64,000 nt of DNA from the NCBI RefSeq assembly GCF_000013885.1, contig NC_007964.1, forward strand, positions 124,001 through 188,000, given 5' to 3'. Made by a program: the position numbers and the translations under genes. The notes below the pieces were generated by a model. The model worked only from the letters and a program-made list of their open reading frames with translations. It made no database searches and had not been told where the DNA came from. Below, piece by piece: positions 1 to 8,380 of the stretch (positions are counted from its first letter, which is position 1; each line of letters opens with the position of its first letter). The DNA comes from Nitrobacter hamburgensis X14. GTDB lineage: Bacteria; Pseudomonadota; Alphaproteobacteria; Rhizobiales; Xanthobacteraceae.

Positions 1-92
1 TTCGACGACAGACGGAAAATTCAGAACGACAGCGGCAAACCTTTGCGCCGCGAGCTTTCCGTTATCGCATATTCACAGAAGGACGCCTCGAT

Positions 93-2141
93 ATGAATCA
101 CGCCGCTACAGGCTCGGGCCGTCCCGCGAATCGCTTGGCTGCGGAAACGAGCCCCTATCTGCTGCAGCACCAGCACAATCCCGTCGACTGGTGGCCGTGG
201 GGACCCGCGGCGCTCGCCGAGGCGCAGCGGACCAACCGTCCGATCCTGCTGTCAATCGGCTACGCCGCCTGTCACTGGTGCCATGTCATGGCGCACGAAA
301 GCTTTGAGGACGACGAAGTCGCCGCGGTGATGAACGAACTGTTCGTCTGTATCAAGGTCGATCGCGAGGAGCGGCCGGATATCGATCAGATCTACATGAA
401 CGCGCTGCATCTTCTCGGCGAGCAGGGCGGCTGGCCGCTGACGATGTTCCTGTCGCCCGACGGATCGCCGTTCTGGGGCGGCACATATTTTCCGAAGCTG
501 CCAGACTTCGGCCGCCCGGCATTTACCGATGTGTTGCAGTCAGTGGCGCGGGTTTTTCACGACAAACCCGAGAGGGTCACGCTGAACCGCGATGCGGTGA
601 TCGCACGGCTCTCCGAGCGCGCTAAAGTGGGAAGTCCGGCGAACCTCGGCGTCGCCGAACTCAACACCGCGGCCGTCTCCATCGCGCGTTCAACCGATCC
701 GGTCAACGGCGGCCTACACGGCGCGCCGAAGTTTCCGCAATGCTCCGTGCTGGAATTTCTCTGGCGCGCCGGCGCGCGCACCGGAAGCGACCGTTTCTAC
801 GCAGCTACCACGCTGACCCTGACGCAGATGAGCCAGGGCGGCATCTACGATCACCTCGGCGGCGGCTACGCGCGCTATTCGGTCGACGACAGATGGCTGG
901 TGCCGCACTTCGAGAAGATGCTTTACGACAACGCGCAGATTCTCGATCTGCTCGCGCTCGACTACGCGCGCAGCAAAAACCCGCTGTACCGCGAACGCGC
1001 GATCGAGACCGTCGCTTGGCTGCTCCGGGAAATGCTGACGGGCGAGGGCGGCTTTGCCTCCTCACTCGACGCCGACTCCGAAGGCAAGGAGGGCAAGTTC
1101 TATGTCTGGTCGCTGAGCGAGATCGAAGAGGTGCTCGGCGCTACCGACGCCGCCGATTTTGCCGCGCGATATGACATCACCGCAAACGGCAATTTCGAAG
1201 GCCGCAACATTCCCAATCGTCTGAAGAGTTCTGATCTCGTCAGCGATGACGGCGCCCACATGCGGACGCTGCGCGCGAAACTGCTGGCGCGCCGCGCAGG
1301 CCGCGTCCGTCCGGGACTCGACGACAAGGTTCTCGCCGACTGGAACGGCTTGATGATCGCGGCACTCGTCCACGGAGCCTGCGCCTTCGGCTTGCCGGAC
1401 TGGCTGGAAACCGCCCGCACGGCCTTCGAGTTCATCCGGAAGACAATGACGCGCGGCGACCGGCTCGGCCATTCCTGGCGCGAGGGCCGGCTGCTGGTGC
1501 CGGCGCTGGCTTGCGACTATGCCGCGATGGTCCGCGCCGCGCTCGCGTTGAGTGAGGCGACCGGCGACACCGCGTATCTGGAGCAGGCGCTGCGCTGGCA
1601 GGCCACCCTTGACACCCATTACGCCGACGTCGAGCACGGCGGCTATTATCTCACGGCCGACGACGCGGAGGGGCTGATCGTGCGGCCGCACTCGACAATC
1701 GACGATGCCATCCCGAACTATAACGGACTGATTGCGCAAAACCTGGTGCGCCTCGCGGCGCTGACCGGCGATTCGAAGTGGCGCGACCGGATCGACGCCC
1801 TGTTCGGCGCGCTGCTGTCCCGCGCGGCCGAGAACGGCTTTGGCCATCTGGCGCTACTGAGTGCGCTCGACCTCCGTCTGACCGGTGCGGAAATCGTCGT
1901 GGTCGGCGAGGGTGCACAAGCCGAAGCGCTGCTCGCCGCCGCGCGCGCGCTGCCGCACGCCACGAGCATCGTGCTTCATGTATCGCGTGGCGATGCGCTG
2001 CCGGCCGAACATCCGGCGCGCGCCAAGGCCGATTCCGTGCAAGGCGCGGCAGCGTTCGTGTGCCGCAATCAAAGTTGCTCGTTGCCGGTAACGACGCCGC
2101 AGGCGCTTGTCGATCTGGTGATGCAGCGAACCTCTGCATAG
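93..2141 (+). CDS. Thioredoxin-domain protein of the DUF255 / YyaL (SSP411) family
   Basis: A 682-residue protein. The N-terminal part is thioredoxin-like with a CHWC redox motif at residues 60-63 (in YAACHWCHVMAHESF), followed by a long region resembling the alpha/alpha toroid of glycoside hydrolases. This is the architecture of the bacterial YyaL / human SPATA20 family. The biochemical role is not established; a redox or carbohydrate-related function is only inferred from the folds. The length is normal for the family. The ATG is preceded by AAGGA about 9 bases upstream. It converges on rho, with a pair of hairpins in the gap. No signal peptide is seen, so it is probably cytoplasmic. Confidence 0.9.
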   Translation: MNHAATGSGRPANRLAAETSPYLLQHQHNPVDWWPWGPAALAEAQRTNRPILLSIGYAACHWCHVMAHESFEDDEVAAVMNELFVCIKVDREERPDIDQIYMNALHLLGEQGGWPLTMFLSPDGSPFWGGTYFPKLPDFGRPAFTDVLQSVARVFHDKPERVTLNRDAVIARLSERAKVGSPANLGVAELNTAAVSIARSTDPVNGGLHGAPKFPQCSVLEFLWRAGARTGSDRFYAATTLTLTQMSQGGIYDHLGGGYARYSVDDRWLVPHFEKMLYDNAQILDLLALDYARSKNPLYRERAIETVAWLLREMLTGEGGFASSLDADSEGKEGKFYVWSLSEIEEVLGATDAADFAARYDITANGNFEGRNIPNRLKSSDLVSDDGAHMRTLRAKLLARRAGRVRPGLDDKVLADWNGLMIAALVHGACAFGLPDWLETARTAFEFIRKTMTRGDRLGHSWREGRLLVPALACDYAAMVRAALALSEATGDTAYLEQALRWQATLDTHYADVEHGGYYLTADDAEGLIVRPHSTIDDAIPNYNGLIAQNLVRLAALTGDSKWRDRIDALFGALLSRAAENGFGHLALLSALDLRLTGAEIVVVGEGAQAEALLAAARALPHATSIVLHVSRGDALPAEHPARAKADSVQGAAAFVCRNQSCSLPVTTPQALVDLVMQRTSA

Positions 2142-2191
2142 CAGCAGACGGAAAGCAGGGACCTATAACCATCGGTGGTCAAAAACGCGTC

Positions 2192-2313
2192 ATGCCCGCG
2201 CTCGTCGCGGGCATCCACGTCTTAAAGTGACACGCCTGGTCAAAGACGTCGATGGCCGGGGCCATAGGCGAGCGAAGCGACGCCGTTCTTCGAACGGCTA
2301 TGCCCGGCCATGA
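2192..2313. repeat. REP-like palindromes between convergent genes
   Basis: Two palindromes lie in the 192-bp gap between the convergent yyaL-like and rho genes. The first is ATGCCCGCG / CGCGGGCAT around a 5-base loop at 2192-2214. The second is a longer imperfect one with GGCCGGG-type arms at about 2249-2313. They look like the REP sequences common in this bacterial group and could terminate transcription from both sides. Confidence 0.6.
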
Positions 2314-2333
2314 CGACAAAAACAACGGCAGAA

Positions 2334-3599
2334 TCAGGTGTTCATCGACTCGAAGAATTCCGCGTTGTTCTTGGTGTTGCGCAATTTGTCGAGCAGGAAG
2401 TCGATGGCATCCATCGTGCCCATCGGATTGAGAATCCGGCGCAGCACGTACATCTTCTTGAGCAGTTGCGGATCGGTGATGAGCTCTTCCTTGCGCGTGC
2501 CCGAGCGCGAGATGTCGATCGCCGGGAAGGTGCGCTTGTCGGAGACCTTGCGGTCGAGGATGAGCTCGGAATTGCCGGTGCCCTTGAACTCTTCGAAGAT
2601 CACTTCGTCCATGCGGCTGCCGGTATCGACCAGCGCGGTGGCGATGATGGTCAGCGACCCGCCTTCCTCGATATTGCGCGCGGCACCGAAGAAACGCTTC
2701 GGCCGCTGCAAGGCGTTGGCATCGACGCCGCCGGTCAGCACCTTGCCGGAGGACGGCACCACGGTGTTGTAAGCGCGGCCCAGACGCGTGATCGAATCCA
2801 GCAGGATAACGACGTCGCGACCGTGCTCGACCAGGCGCTTGGCCTTTTCGATCACCATCTCGGCGACCTGAACATGGCGCACGGCCGGCTCGTCGAAAGT
2901 CGAGGACACGACCTCGCCCTTCACCGAGCGCTGCATGTCGGTGACTTCCTCCGGGCGTTCGTCGATCAGAAGTACGATCAGATAACACTCCGGATGATTG
3001 GCCGTGATGGAGTGCGCGATATTCTGCATCAGCACGGTCTTGCCGGTGCGCGGCGGCGCCACGATCAGCGCACGCTGGCCCTTGCCGATTGGAGCAACGA
3101 TATCGATGACGCGCGCCGACAGATCCTTGCGTGTCGAGTCCTCCAGCTCGAGCCGGAACCGCTGATCGGGGAACAGCGGCGTCAGGTTGTCGAAATTGAC
3201 CTTGTGCTTGGACTTCTCGGGGTCCTCGAAATTGAGTGTGTTGACCTTCAACAGCGCGAAGTAACGCTCGCCTTCCTTGGGGCTGCGAATGTGACCTTCG
3301 ATGGTATCTCCGGTTCGTAGGCCGAAGCGGCGAATCTGCGATGGCGAAACGTAGATATCGTCCGGACCCGGCAGATAGTTGGCGTCCGGCGAGCGCAGGA
3401 ATCCGAAGCCGTCGGAGAGAACCTCGACGACGCCTTCGCCGATGATATCGATTTCCTGGATGGCGAGCTGCTTGAGAATGGCAAACATCAGCTCCTGCTT
3501 GCGCATGGTGCTGGCATTTTCGACCCCAAGCTCTTCCGCAAACGAGACGAGTTCGGCTGGCGTCTTGGCCTTGAGGTCTTGAAGTTTCATTTCCCGCAT
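2334..3599 (-). CDS. rho: Transcription termination factor Rho
   Basis: A 421-residue hexameric RNA-dependent ATPase that terminates transcription. Visible are the N-terminal Rho domain (residues 5-48), a cold-shock-like RNA-binding fold (about 50-118, with DGFGFLRS and YVSPSQIRRF), Walker A APPRTGKT at 181-188 and Walker B VILLD at 264-268. Length and sequence are typical. The ATG at 3599 has AGGA about 9 bases upstream; a second ATG lies three codons in. An IS1111-type element is inserted only 46 bp upstream of the start and an IS256 element lies beyond it, so the native promoter and leader have been displaced. Expression probably now depends on a promoter within or reading through the IS. 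Confidence 0.97.
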   Translation of the reverse strand: MREMKLQDLKAKTPAELVSFAEELGVENASTMRKQELMFAILKQLAIQEIDIIGEGVVEVLSDGFGFLRSPDANYLPGPDDIYVSPSQIRRFGLRTGDTIEGHIRSPKEGERYFALLKVNTLNFEDPEKSKHKVNFDNLTPLFPDQRFRLELEDSTRKDLSARVIDIVAPIGKGQRALIVAPPRTGKTVLMQNIAHSITANHPECYLIVLLIDERPEEVTDMQRSVKGEVVSSTFDEPAVRHVQVAEMVIEKAKRLVEHGRDVVILLDSITRLGRAYNTVVPSSGKVLTGGVDANALQRPKRFFGAARNIEEGGSLTIIATALVDTGSRMDEVIFEEFKGTGNSELILDRKVSDKRTFPAIDISRSGTRKEELITDPQLLKKMYVLRRILNPMGTMDAIDFLLDKLRNTKNNAEFFESMNT

Positions 3600-3651
3600 T
3601 TGGGATGGTCCTGTGGAGTGCTTGAGGAGGATTGCCAGATAGGTTCATATG

Positions 3652-3910
3652 TGGAACGGCCCGGTTAGCAAGGTATTCGTCGCATAAATCGCCGTCGGAC
3701 GGTGCAGTCATATGTCCGGCCTAATTGGCGCGGTCCTTAACCGCTGGCCACGATGAGATCCGCGATACCGATCGCCTAATCAAATTCACGCGCTCGAAGG
3801 CGCAGTGCGTCAGACGGTCTGGTCGGCATCGAGGTATCGTCCCTCAGGTTCATCATGCTTTGGCACCTTGCCGCTTGATCCCAGCGCGAGACGCCGGAAT
3901 TCCTTTTGTT
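3652..3910 (-). ncRNA. Candidate bridge-RNA region of IS1111-type element, copy 1
   Basis: About 260 bp lie between the transposase stop and the right inverted repeat. In IS1111-group elements the long right-end non-coding region encodes the bridge RNA that pairs with target and donor DNA. The position fits that rule: the left end is only about 87 bp and the right end is long. I have not folded the RNA or identified its guide loops, so the limits are only the outer bounds of the region. Confidence 0.35.
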
Positions 3911-4942
3911 CTATGCCCTCGTCATGATCGCGGGTGCTTGGTACGTGCCGCCTTTGACGAGAAGCGCCCAAATCGTGCGGGCGATCTTGTTGGCCAGCGC
4001 GACGGCTACGACCTTATATGGTCGCCGTGCCATCAGCGAGATGATCCACGAGGGCAGCTTTACGCCTCTGCGAGCTTGCTTCAGGATCGATGTCGCGCCA
4101 ACGATCAGCAGCGTGCGCAACTGTTTATTTCCCTGTTTTGATATTCGGCCAAGCCGCTCCTTGCCGCCGCTGGAGTTAGCTCGCGGAGTAATTCCGATCC
4201 AGGCAGCAAGATCGCGGCCCGTTTTGAATACCGTGGGATCCTGAATTGTGGCTCGGACTGTCGCGGCGATGATCGGTCCGACGCCTGGGATGCTGGTCAG
4301 TCGCCAGGCGGTCTCATCTGCCTTCACTGTCGCGATGATCTTCGTATCGAGTTTCTCGATACGTGCCGTCAGCATCTCGATTTGCTCGGCCATCTCGAGG
4401 AGCGCTGCCCGAGCCGCGACTGGGAGACGCGTGTCCTCTGCGTCCCGCAGGACCAGGATGAGCTTCGCGATACTGGTCATGCCCGCGGCGGCGATGATGC
4501 CGAGCTCAGCCATATGAGCACGCATTGCATTCGCCGTCTGGCTCCGCTGACGGACGAATAGTTCACGGGTCCTCAGCACCATGCAGGCTGCCTGTTCGGC
4601 GGGGGTCTTGATGGGCACGAAGCGCATGGTGGGCCGCGATACTGCTTCGCAAATCGCCTCGGCATCAGCAGCGTCGGTCTTGCTTCGCTTGACGTAGGCC
4701 TTCACGTAGGTCGGCGGCATCATCCTGACCGTATGCCCGAGTTGCCCAATGGCATTCGCCCAGTAGTGCGAGCTTGCACACGCCTCGATCCCGACAAGGC
4801 ACGGGTCGATAGCGCGGAAGAAGTCCAGCACCTGCGATCGCCGCAAGGCTCGGCGGACGACGATACTCCCGTCGTCGGCAATGCCGTGGACCTGAAATAC
4901 CGACTTGGCCAAGTCTAAGCCGATCGTGATAATCTTCTCCAT
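3911..4942 (-). CDS. IS110 family transposase (IS1111 group), copy 1
   Basis: A 343-residue DEDD-type recombinase. The RuvC-like N-terminal domain shows D10 (GLDLAK), E53 (GIEAC), D90 and D93 (KTDAADAE). The C-terminal Transposase_20 domain shows SIPGVGPIIAATV and a serine-rich ANSSGGKERLG segment expected to hold the catalytic serine. No frameshift or truncation is seen, and the predicted protein is identical to that of the copy at 25698-26729, so the enzyme is probably active or moved recently. The ATG follows AAAAGGAACCGTTCCC, giving a reasonable ribosome binding site. Confidence 0.95.
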   Translation of the reverse strand: MEKIITIGLDLAKSVFQVHGIADDGSIVVRRALRRSQVLDFFRAIDPCLVGIEACASSHYWANAIGQLGHTVRMMPPTYVKAYVKRSKTDAADAEAICEAVSRPTMRFVPIKTPAEQAACMVLRTRELFVRQRSQTANAMRAHMAELGIIAAAGMTSIAKLILVLRDAEDTRLPVAARAALLEMAEQIEMLTARIEKLDTKIIATVKADETAWRLTSIPGVGPIIAATVRATIQDPTVFKTGRDLAAWIGITPRANSSGGKERLGRISKQGNKQLRTLLIVGATSILKQARRGVKLPSWIISLMARRPYKVVAVALANKIARTIWALLVKGGTYQAPAIMTRA

Positions 4943-5163
4943 GGGAACGGTTCCTTTTGTTTCGTGGCGGTTCGCATCACCACGATAAGCACCTTCGGTG
5001 CCGCTTCGAAGGGCCGTTCCACACCATCATGACGATGCGGACGGCTGAAGGCAAGTCCGCAGATCCTGACCGTAAAAACCTCGAGCGAGGAAGGCGCGGA
5101 AAGGCTTCAAACCTGACGTGGCGGCCGGTTCAATAAGAAAACCGGAATGCGACCACATCCGCC

Positions 5164-6485
5164 GACACTGTCAGGAATTTCGTGTGCGGGCGTGCATAAT
5201 GGGTAAAAAGGATTCCCACTATGGCCCGACGCAAAGACCCTGCGATACCAAATGATCTTCTCGACCAGCTTCTGGCGGGAGGCGCAGCCAGTGCAGCCTT
5301 CGAACAGGGCGGCCTGCTGGATTCGCTCAAGAAGGCTCTGACCGAGCGCGCGCTAAACGCGGAGATGGACCATCATCTGGCGAGCGGCGAAGACGCTGGC
5401 AATACGCGTAACGGCTACGGCCGCAAGACCGTGACGACGGAGACCGGCAAGCTGGAGATCGACATACCGCGCGATCGCCAGTCGAGTTTCGATCCGCAGT
5501 TGATTGCCAAGTATCAGCGCCGTTTTCCCGGCTTCGACGACAAGATCGTGTCCATGTATGCGCGCGGCATGAGCACCCGGGAGATCACCGGGCACCTGCG
5601 CGATCTGTACGGTATCGAGGTGTCGCCGGACCTGATCTCAACGGTGACGGACGCCGTTCTCGACGAAGTCGCCACCTGGCAGCAAAGACCACTCGATCCG
5701 GTTTATCCGCTGATCTTCTTCGATGCGATCCGGGTCAAGATCCGCGACGAAGGGATGGTCCGCAACAAGGCCATCCACATCGCGCTGGGGGTCCGCGCCG
5801 ACGGCGCCAAGGAGGTGCTCGGCCTGTGGCTCGAGCAGAACGAAGGCGCCAAATTCTGGCTGCGGGTGATGAACGAGCTCAAGAACCGCGGCGTCGATGA
5901 TATCCTGCTGGCCGTCGTTGATGGCCTGAAGGGCTTCCCCGATGCGATCACCGCTGTGTTCCCGGAGGCGGTCGTCCAGACGTGCATCGTCCACCTGCTG
6001 CGCAACTCCATGGACTTCGTGTCCTGGAAAGACCGCAAGGGGCTGGCGACAGCGCTCAAGGACATCTACCGCGCCGTCGATGCCGATGCTGCCGAAAAGG
6101 CGCTGGCGGCGTTCGAGGCCGGCCCCTGGGGCCAGCGCTACCCCGCCATCGGCCAGAGCTGGCGGCGCGCCTGGGGCGAGGTCATCCCGTTCTTTGCCTT
6201 CCCTGACGAGGTGCGTCGGATCGTCTACACAACAAACTCAATAGAAGCGCTGAACTCGAAACTCCGGCGGGCTGTCAGGGCCAGAGGCCACTTCCCCAGC
6301 GACGACGCGGCAACCAAGCTGCTCTATCTGATCTTGAACCGATCGGAGAAAGAGTGGAAAATGCCGCCTCGTGAGTGGACCATGGCCAAGGCCCAGTTCG
6401 CCGTCATCTTCGGCGAGCGCTTCATCAAAGCCATGGCGGCGTAATGTTCAACCGCTCGCCCGCACACGAAATTCCTGACAGTCCC
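5164..6485 (+). mobile_element. IS256 family insertion sequence with 8-bp target duplication
   Basis: A 1322-bp element. The ends share a perfect 26-bp inverted repeat (outer part ACTGTCAGGAATTTCG; left copy 5167-5192, right copy 6457-6482), extendable to 29 bp with two mismatches. The element is flanked by the direct repeat CATCCGCC at 5156-5163 and 6486-6493, the 8-bp duplication expected of IS256. The intact ends, intact transposase and perfect duplication indicate a recent insertion into the rho-hemJ gap, 134 bp from the IS1111-type element. Confidence 0.95.
5221..6444 (+). CDS. IS256 family (mutator-type) transposase
   Basis: A 407-residue DDE transposase of the mutator superfamily. The likely triad is D168 (FFDAIRVK), D234 (VVDGLKGF) and E342 (NSIEALN), with the family C-x2-H motif (CIVH, 255-258) between the second D and E. 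The length is normal for IS256 and the frame is intact. It starts with ATG just inside the left inverted repeat, after a GGATTC segment. It carries no passenger gene. Confidence 0.95.
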   Translation: MARRKDPAIPNDLLDQLLAGGAASAAFEQGGLLDSLKKALTERALNAEMDHHLASGEDAGNTRNGYGRKTVTTETGKLEIDIPRDRQSSFDPQLIAKYQRRFPGFDDKIVSMYARGMSTREITGHLRDLYGIEVSPDLISTVTDAVLDEVATWQQRPLDPVYPLIFFDAIRVKIRDEGMVRNKAIHIALGVRADGAKEVLGLWLEQNEGAKFWLRVMNELKNRGVDDILLAVVDGLKGFPDAITAVFPEAVVQTCIVHLLRNSMDFVSWKDRKGLATALKDIYRAVDADAAEKALAAFEAGPWGQRYPAIGQSWRRAWGEVIPFFAFPDEVRRIVYTTNSIEALNSKLRRAVRARGHFPSDDAATKLLYLILNRSEKEWKMPPREWTMAKAQFAVIFGERFIKAMAA

Positions 6486-6646
6486 CATCCGCCTGCTTGG
6501 GGTGGGATGTCTGCAATATAGAAAATCGACCGCCTTCGCGCAAGGAGGAGCGAACTGGTCGTCTCCTTGGCGCCGCCGCCGCCCTCAAACGGCTCGCCGA
6601 CGGCCACAACGGATACCTGTCATCAAGGCGTCCGGCCTGCGCGGCC

Positions 6647-7066
6647 TTAAGGCTTGACGATAACCAGAATAACGATACCGACCATCAGTACTGTCACTAC
6701 CTCATTGATAATACGATAGAATCTTTGACTCATCACATTCCGGTCGGCGGCGAAATCCCGTACGCGGCGGGCGAAATATCCGTGAATGGCGGACATCAGG
6801 ATCACGAGCGCCAGCTTTCCTTGAAACCAGCCCACCGAATACCAATGGTGCGCCCACATCATATAAAGCCCGAGCCCCCAGGCCACCATCATCGCGGGAT
6901 TGATGATCGCCTTGAAGAGCCGCCGTTCCATAACCTTGAACGTCTCGGATTGCTTCGAGCCAACCTCTGCATCGCAGTGATAAACGAACAGCCTTGGCAG
7001 GTAGAGCATCCCCGCCATCCAGGAAATGACGGCAATCACATGAAACGCTTTGATCCATTCGTACAT
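6647..7066 (-). CDS. hemJ: Protoporphyrinogen IX oxidase HemJ
   Basis: A 139-residue, four-helix inner-membrane protein that oxidises protoporphyrinogen IX to protoporphyrin IX in heme synthesis. The N-terminal FHVIAVISWMAGMLYLPRLF segment carries the conserved histidine and arginine, followed by YH, and further hydrophobic segments lie at about 56-78, 85-100 and 118-139. The length is typical. In relatives hemJ commonly lies between hemE and rho. Here rho follows but is separated by two insertion sequences, and hemE is not on the other side. Confidence 0.92.
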   Translation of the reverse strand: MYEWIKAFHVIAVISWMAGMLYLPRLFVYHCDAEVGSKQSETFKVMERRLFKAIINPAMMVAWGLGLYMMWAHHWYSVGWFQGKLALVILMSAIHGYFARRVRDFAADRNVMSQRFYRIINEVVTVLMVGIVILVIVKP

Positions 7067-7528
7067 CGGTCGTCTCGCTCAGGGTATTCCGGCCATCGTC
7101 GATCTGCTGGAACGTCTGACCCGCGTCAGCGTTGCCCTCGTGATGGATAGAGACCCGATCGGGGCGATATCCGCAAGCGACTCTCTGCTTAAAGTAAATT
7201 TTTAGATTCTTAAGTTTGAGTTTAAGTGACGGTGAATTGCGCCGGCGCAATACTGTCCTCGTTTTTTCAAACGCTTGCTCACATTGCCCGAGAGTCCATG
7301 GCATTCAGCGACAAATCCAAAGACCATCGCTACCTCAAATACTTACCTGTCATTCGCACATGATTATCAAGAGACAAGTCCACACGACCTCATTATCATC
7401 GGTGGCGTTTGGTGGAGTTTTCCATTCGCGAGACCTGTGAAGAAAAATCCCGGTTATCCCAAGGCCCTCGCGGGATCAGCGGTATCGCGGCTCAAACTCC
7501 ACAGCGATACACAGGGTATACAGGGGTC
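7067..7528. other. Gene-free gap, candidate chromosomal replication origin
   Basis: This 462-bp gap lies between divergent hemJ and the DUF299 gene. It holds a clearly AT-rich core at about 7187-7228 with three TTAA-containing repeats (CTTAAAGT, CTTAAGTT, GTTTAAGT). Several partial DnaA-box matches end in CCACA or CACA (7380s, 7490s, 7500s), with one TTATCC at 7453; none is a perfect TTATCCACA. In Caulobacter and Rickettsia the origin lies between hemE and the homolog of this same DUF299 gene (RP001). The context therefore suggests oriC, but the box evidence is weak. The promoters of both flanking genes must also be here. Confidence 0.4.
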
Positions 7529-8371
7529 ATGGCGCCCATCACCGGCAGCAATTTTCATCTTCATCTGGTGTCCGATTCGACCGGCGAAACGCTGATCACA
7601 GTGTCGCGCGCGGTGGTCGCCCAATATGCTAATGTCACGCCAGTCGAACACGTCTACCCGCTGGTCCGTAGCCAGAAGCAACTCGACCGCGTTCTCGCGG
7701 AAATCGAGGAAGAACCGGGAATCGTTCTGTTCACGCTTCTGGAAAAGGATCTGGTGGAGCGCCTCGAGGCCAAGTGCCAGGAGATCAACAGCCCCAGCCT
7801 TTCGATTATCGGCCCCGTGATGCAGTTGTTTCAGGCCTATCTCGGTGCTGCCACGATCGGCCGCGTCGGCGCGCAACACACCCTGAACGCGGACTATTTC
7901 AGGCGCATCGACGCCTTGAACTACACCATGATGCATGACGACGGACAGCACGTCGAAGGCCTGGAGGAGGCGGATGTCGTTCTGGTCGGCGTATCGCGCA
8001 CGTCGAAAACGCCAACGTCGATCTACCTTGCCAACCGCGGCATCCGTACCGCGAACGTGCCGCTGGTGCCCGGCATCGCGATTCCGCGTCAACTCGAATC
8101 GTTGAGGACGCCCCTGGTCGTCAGCCTTCATGCCGCGCCCGAGCGTCTCATTCAGGTCCGCCAGAACCGGCTGTTGAGCATTGGGACGAGGGCCGGCAAT
8201 GACACCTATATTGATCGTCAATCGGTTGCCGATGAGGTGACCTATGCCCGCCGTCTGAGCGCAAAGCACGACTGGGTCCAACTGGACGTGACGCGCCGGT
8301 CGATCGAGGAGACCGCCGCGGCGATCATGAAGCTGTTTGCCGACCGGCAACGGCAGCGGCAGCCTGAGTAA
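7529..8371 (+). CDS. Pyruvate phosphate dikinase / PEP synthase regulatory protein (DUF299)
   Basis: A 280-residue bifunctional serine/threonine kinase and pyrophosphorylase of the DUF299 family. Members regulate pyruvate, phosphate dikinase or PEP synthase by reversible phosphorylation of a threonine beside the catalytic histidine. The nucleotide-binding P-loop GVSRTSKTPTS is clear near residue 154. I chose the ATG giving MAPITGSNFHLHLVSDSTGE because family similarity begins at FHLHLVSDSTG and GGGG lies just upstream; a longer frame extends 40 codons further but is unlikely. It heads a tight cluster with maf (9-bp gap), coaE and dnaQ. Confidence 0.9.
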   Translation: MAPITGSNFHLHLVSDSTGETLITVSRAVVAQYANVTPVEHVYPLVRSQKQLDRVLAEIEEEPGIVLFTLLEKDLVERLEAKCQEINSPSLSIIGPVMQLFQAYLGAATIGRVGAQHTLNADYFRRIDALNYTMMHDDGQHVEGLEEADVVLVGVSRTSKTPTSIYLANRGIRTANVPLVPGIAIPRQLESLRTPLVVSLHAAPERLIQVRQNRLLSIGTRAGNDTYIDRQSVADEVTYARRLSAKHDWVQLDVTRRSIEETAAAIMKLFADRQRQRQPE

Positions 8372-8380
8372 GCACCGGCG

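Larger units (their letters stand above)
3646..5029 (-). mobile_element. IS110 family, IS1111-type insertion sequence, copy 1
   Basis: This 1384-bp block is repeated, inverted, at 25611-26994. Both copies carry a 343-residue transposase with the same predicted sequence. The inverted repeats TGTGGAACGGCCC / GGGCCGTTCCACA are subterminal, a few bases in from each edge, which is characteristic of the IS1111 group. There is no conventional target duplication. Both copies are bounded by a shared dinucleotide (TG on the transposase strand), so the mobile part is probably 1382 bp plus a TG core. This copy lies in the leader of rho and is transcribed in the same direction as rho. Confidence 0.93.

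Noticed and set aside
2179..3711. A 510-codon frame overlapping rho on the same strand
   Set aside because: It is an off-frame reading of rho with a low-complexity Arg/Gly/Pro product, and it ends in the IS.
3725..4141. A 138-codon frame in the IS right end, repeated at 26499-26915
   Set aside because: It is identical in both copies only because the IS copies are identical. It lies antisense to the transposase end and across the candidate bridge-RNA region, with no recognisable product.
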